Source of the DNA: CAZIVE01 sp964542435
GTDB lineage: Bacteria; Bacteroidota; Bacteroidia; Bacteroidales; Tannerellaceae
Direction of reading: 5' to 3'
NCBI GenBank assembly: GCA_964542435.1
Contig: CAZIVE010000120.1
Span: 1-8,093, forward strand
DNA: 8,093 bases
Part shown: positions 7,934-8,093 of the stretch, in pieces
Layout of the letters: each line of letters starts with the position of its first letter
Numbering within the stretch: position 1 is the stretch's first letter
Program-made: the position numbers and the translations under genes
Notes under the pieces: generated by a model
Databases searched by the model: none
What the model saw: the letters and a program-made list of their open reading frames with translations, nothing else
Told to the model about the DNA's origin: nothing

Positions 7934-7956
7934 ACTTTCATGTTTTTATTCTTTTA

Positions 7957-7964
7957 CAAATATA
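7957..7964 (-). promoter_or_regulatory. Predicted -7 element of the barrel gene-priA unit
   Basis: TATATTTG on the minus strand is a perfect match to the Bacteroidota -7 consensus TAnnTTTG, and lies 23 nt upstream of the barrel-gene ATG at 7933. At a spacing of 19-21 nt no good TTTG -33 element is visible (ATTC/CATT/GCAT), so the call rests on the -7 box. The short leader, predicted at under 20 nt, is A/T-rich with no Shine-Dalgarno match, as is common in this phylum. Confidence 0.65.
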
Positions 7965-8044
7965 CTCTTTCTTTTCCATAAACGAATGCACAACAACAAA
8001 AGTTCAGTAAAATGAAACTTATGATATGAGCAATGTATACGCAC

Positions 8045-8079
8045 AAAAAAAGGAACCAGTCGAACGGCTGATTCCTTTT
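8045..8079 (-). terminator. Hairpin terminator, strongest leftward, possibly bidirectional
   Basis: Read on the minus strand, GGAATCAG (8075-8068) pairs with CTGGTTCC (8059-8052) with one G-T wobble around an 8-nt loop, and is followed by seven T residues (8051-8045). Four A residues at 8079-8076 can extend the stem. In the rightward direction the same hairpin is followed by TTTTC, a weaker tail. It most likely ends a leftward gene beyond 8093 and insulates the barrel-priA promoter. The 80 nt between it and the -7 box hold nothing I recognise. Confidence 0.8.
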
Positions 8080-8093
8080 CTAAAGACGGCGGC

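Noticed and set aside
7785..8015. 76-codon plus-strand frame over the barrel gene's 5' end and promoter
   Set aside because: It is antisense to the signal-peptide region and promoter of the barrel gene, with no recognisable domain and no initiation signal.
8052..8075. The TTCGACT string in the terminator loop as a tRNA T-loop
   Set aside because: The flanking bases do not form the required T-stem, and no acceptor or anticodon arm is present; the hairpin plus T-run fits a terminator.
8080..8093. Possible C-terminal codons of a leftward gene ending in TAG at 8082-8080
   Set aside because: Only three codons (R-R-L) would precede the stop. The terminator position makes a nearby gene end plausible, but nothing can be identified from 13 bases.
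1..8093. A new defence, mobile or biosynthetic system
   Set aside because: Every stretch over 300 bases is accounted for by conserved housekeeping genes or the barrel gene, with no direct-repeat arrays, integrase, transposase or unassigned operon.

Overview
The window reads as a housekeeping stretch of a Bacteroidota chromosome, most likely order Bacteroidales (a Prevotella/Bacteroides relative). The grounds are: an intact TAnnTTTG type -7 element, the hallmark of Bacteroidota sigma-ABfr promoters, upstream of two transcription units; no strong Shine-Dalgarno sequences before the start codons; protein sequences resembling Bacteroidales GltX, WaaA and PriA; and a small outer-membrane barrel of the kind abundant in this phylum. 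Genus cannot be fixed from this sequence alone. I see no mobile element, CRISPR array, tRNA, rRNA or defence locus.

Layout. From 1 to 2675 there is a leftward unit: gltX (glutamyl-tRNA synthetase) followed 12 nt later by waaA/kdtA (Kdo transferase), which runs off the left edge lacking its C-terminus. A 94-nt divergent intergenic region (2676-2769) carries a gltX promoter and a perfect 7-bp inverted repeat (TTACGTA...TACGTAA). From 2770 to 4842 there is a single rightward gene, a PgpH-type 7TMR-HDED/HD membrane phosphodiesterase predicted to hydrolyse cyclic di-AMP. It converges on a second leftward unit (7933 to 4847), with only 4 nt between the two stop codons. That unit is an outer-membrane beta-barrel gene followed 9 nt later by priA, the replication-restart helicase. 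The last 160 bases hold the promoter of the barrel gene and a strong hairpin terminator that probably closes a gene lying to the right of the window.

How the genes relate. They do not form one pathway. GltX charges tRNA-Glu, WaaA completes the Kdo-lipid A core, the HD protein probably tunes c-di-AMP (turgor and cell-wall homeostasis), the barrel is an outer-membrane protein of unknown role, and PriA reloads the replisome. The only functional theme shared by several of them is the cell envelope.

I looked for a novel system and did not find one. The points worth a second look are the inverted repeat between gltX and the HD gene, a DEEQ (rather than DEEH) Walker B motif in PriA, the tight barrel-priA coupling, and the near-touching convergent gene ends without a visible intrinsic terminator.
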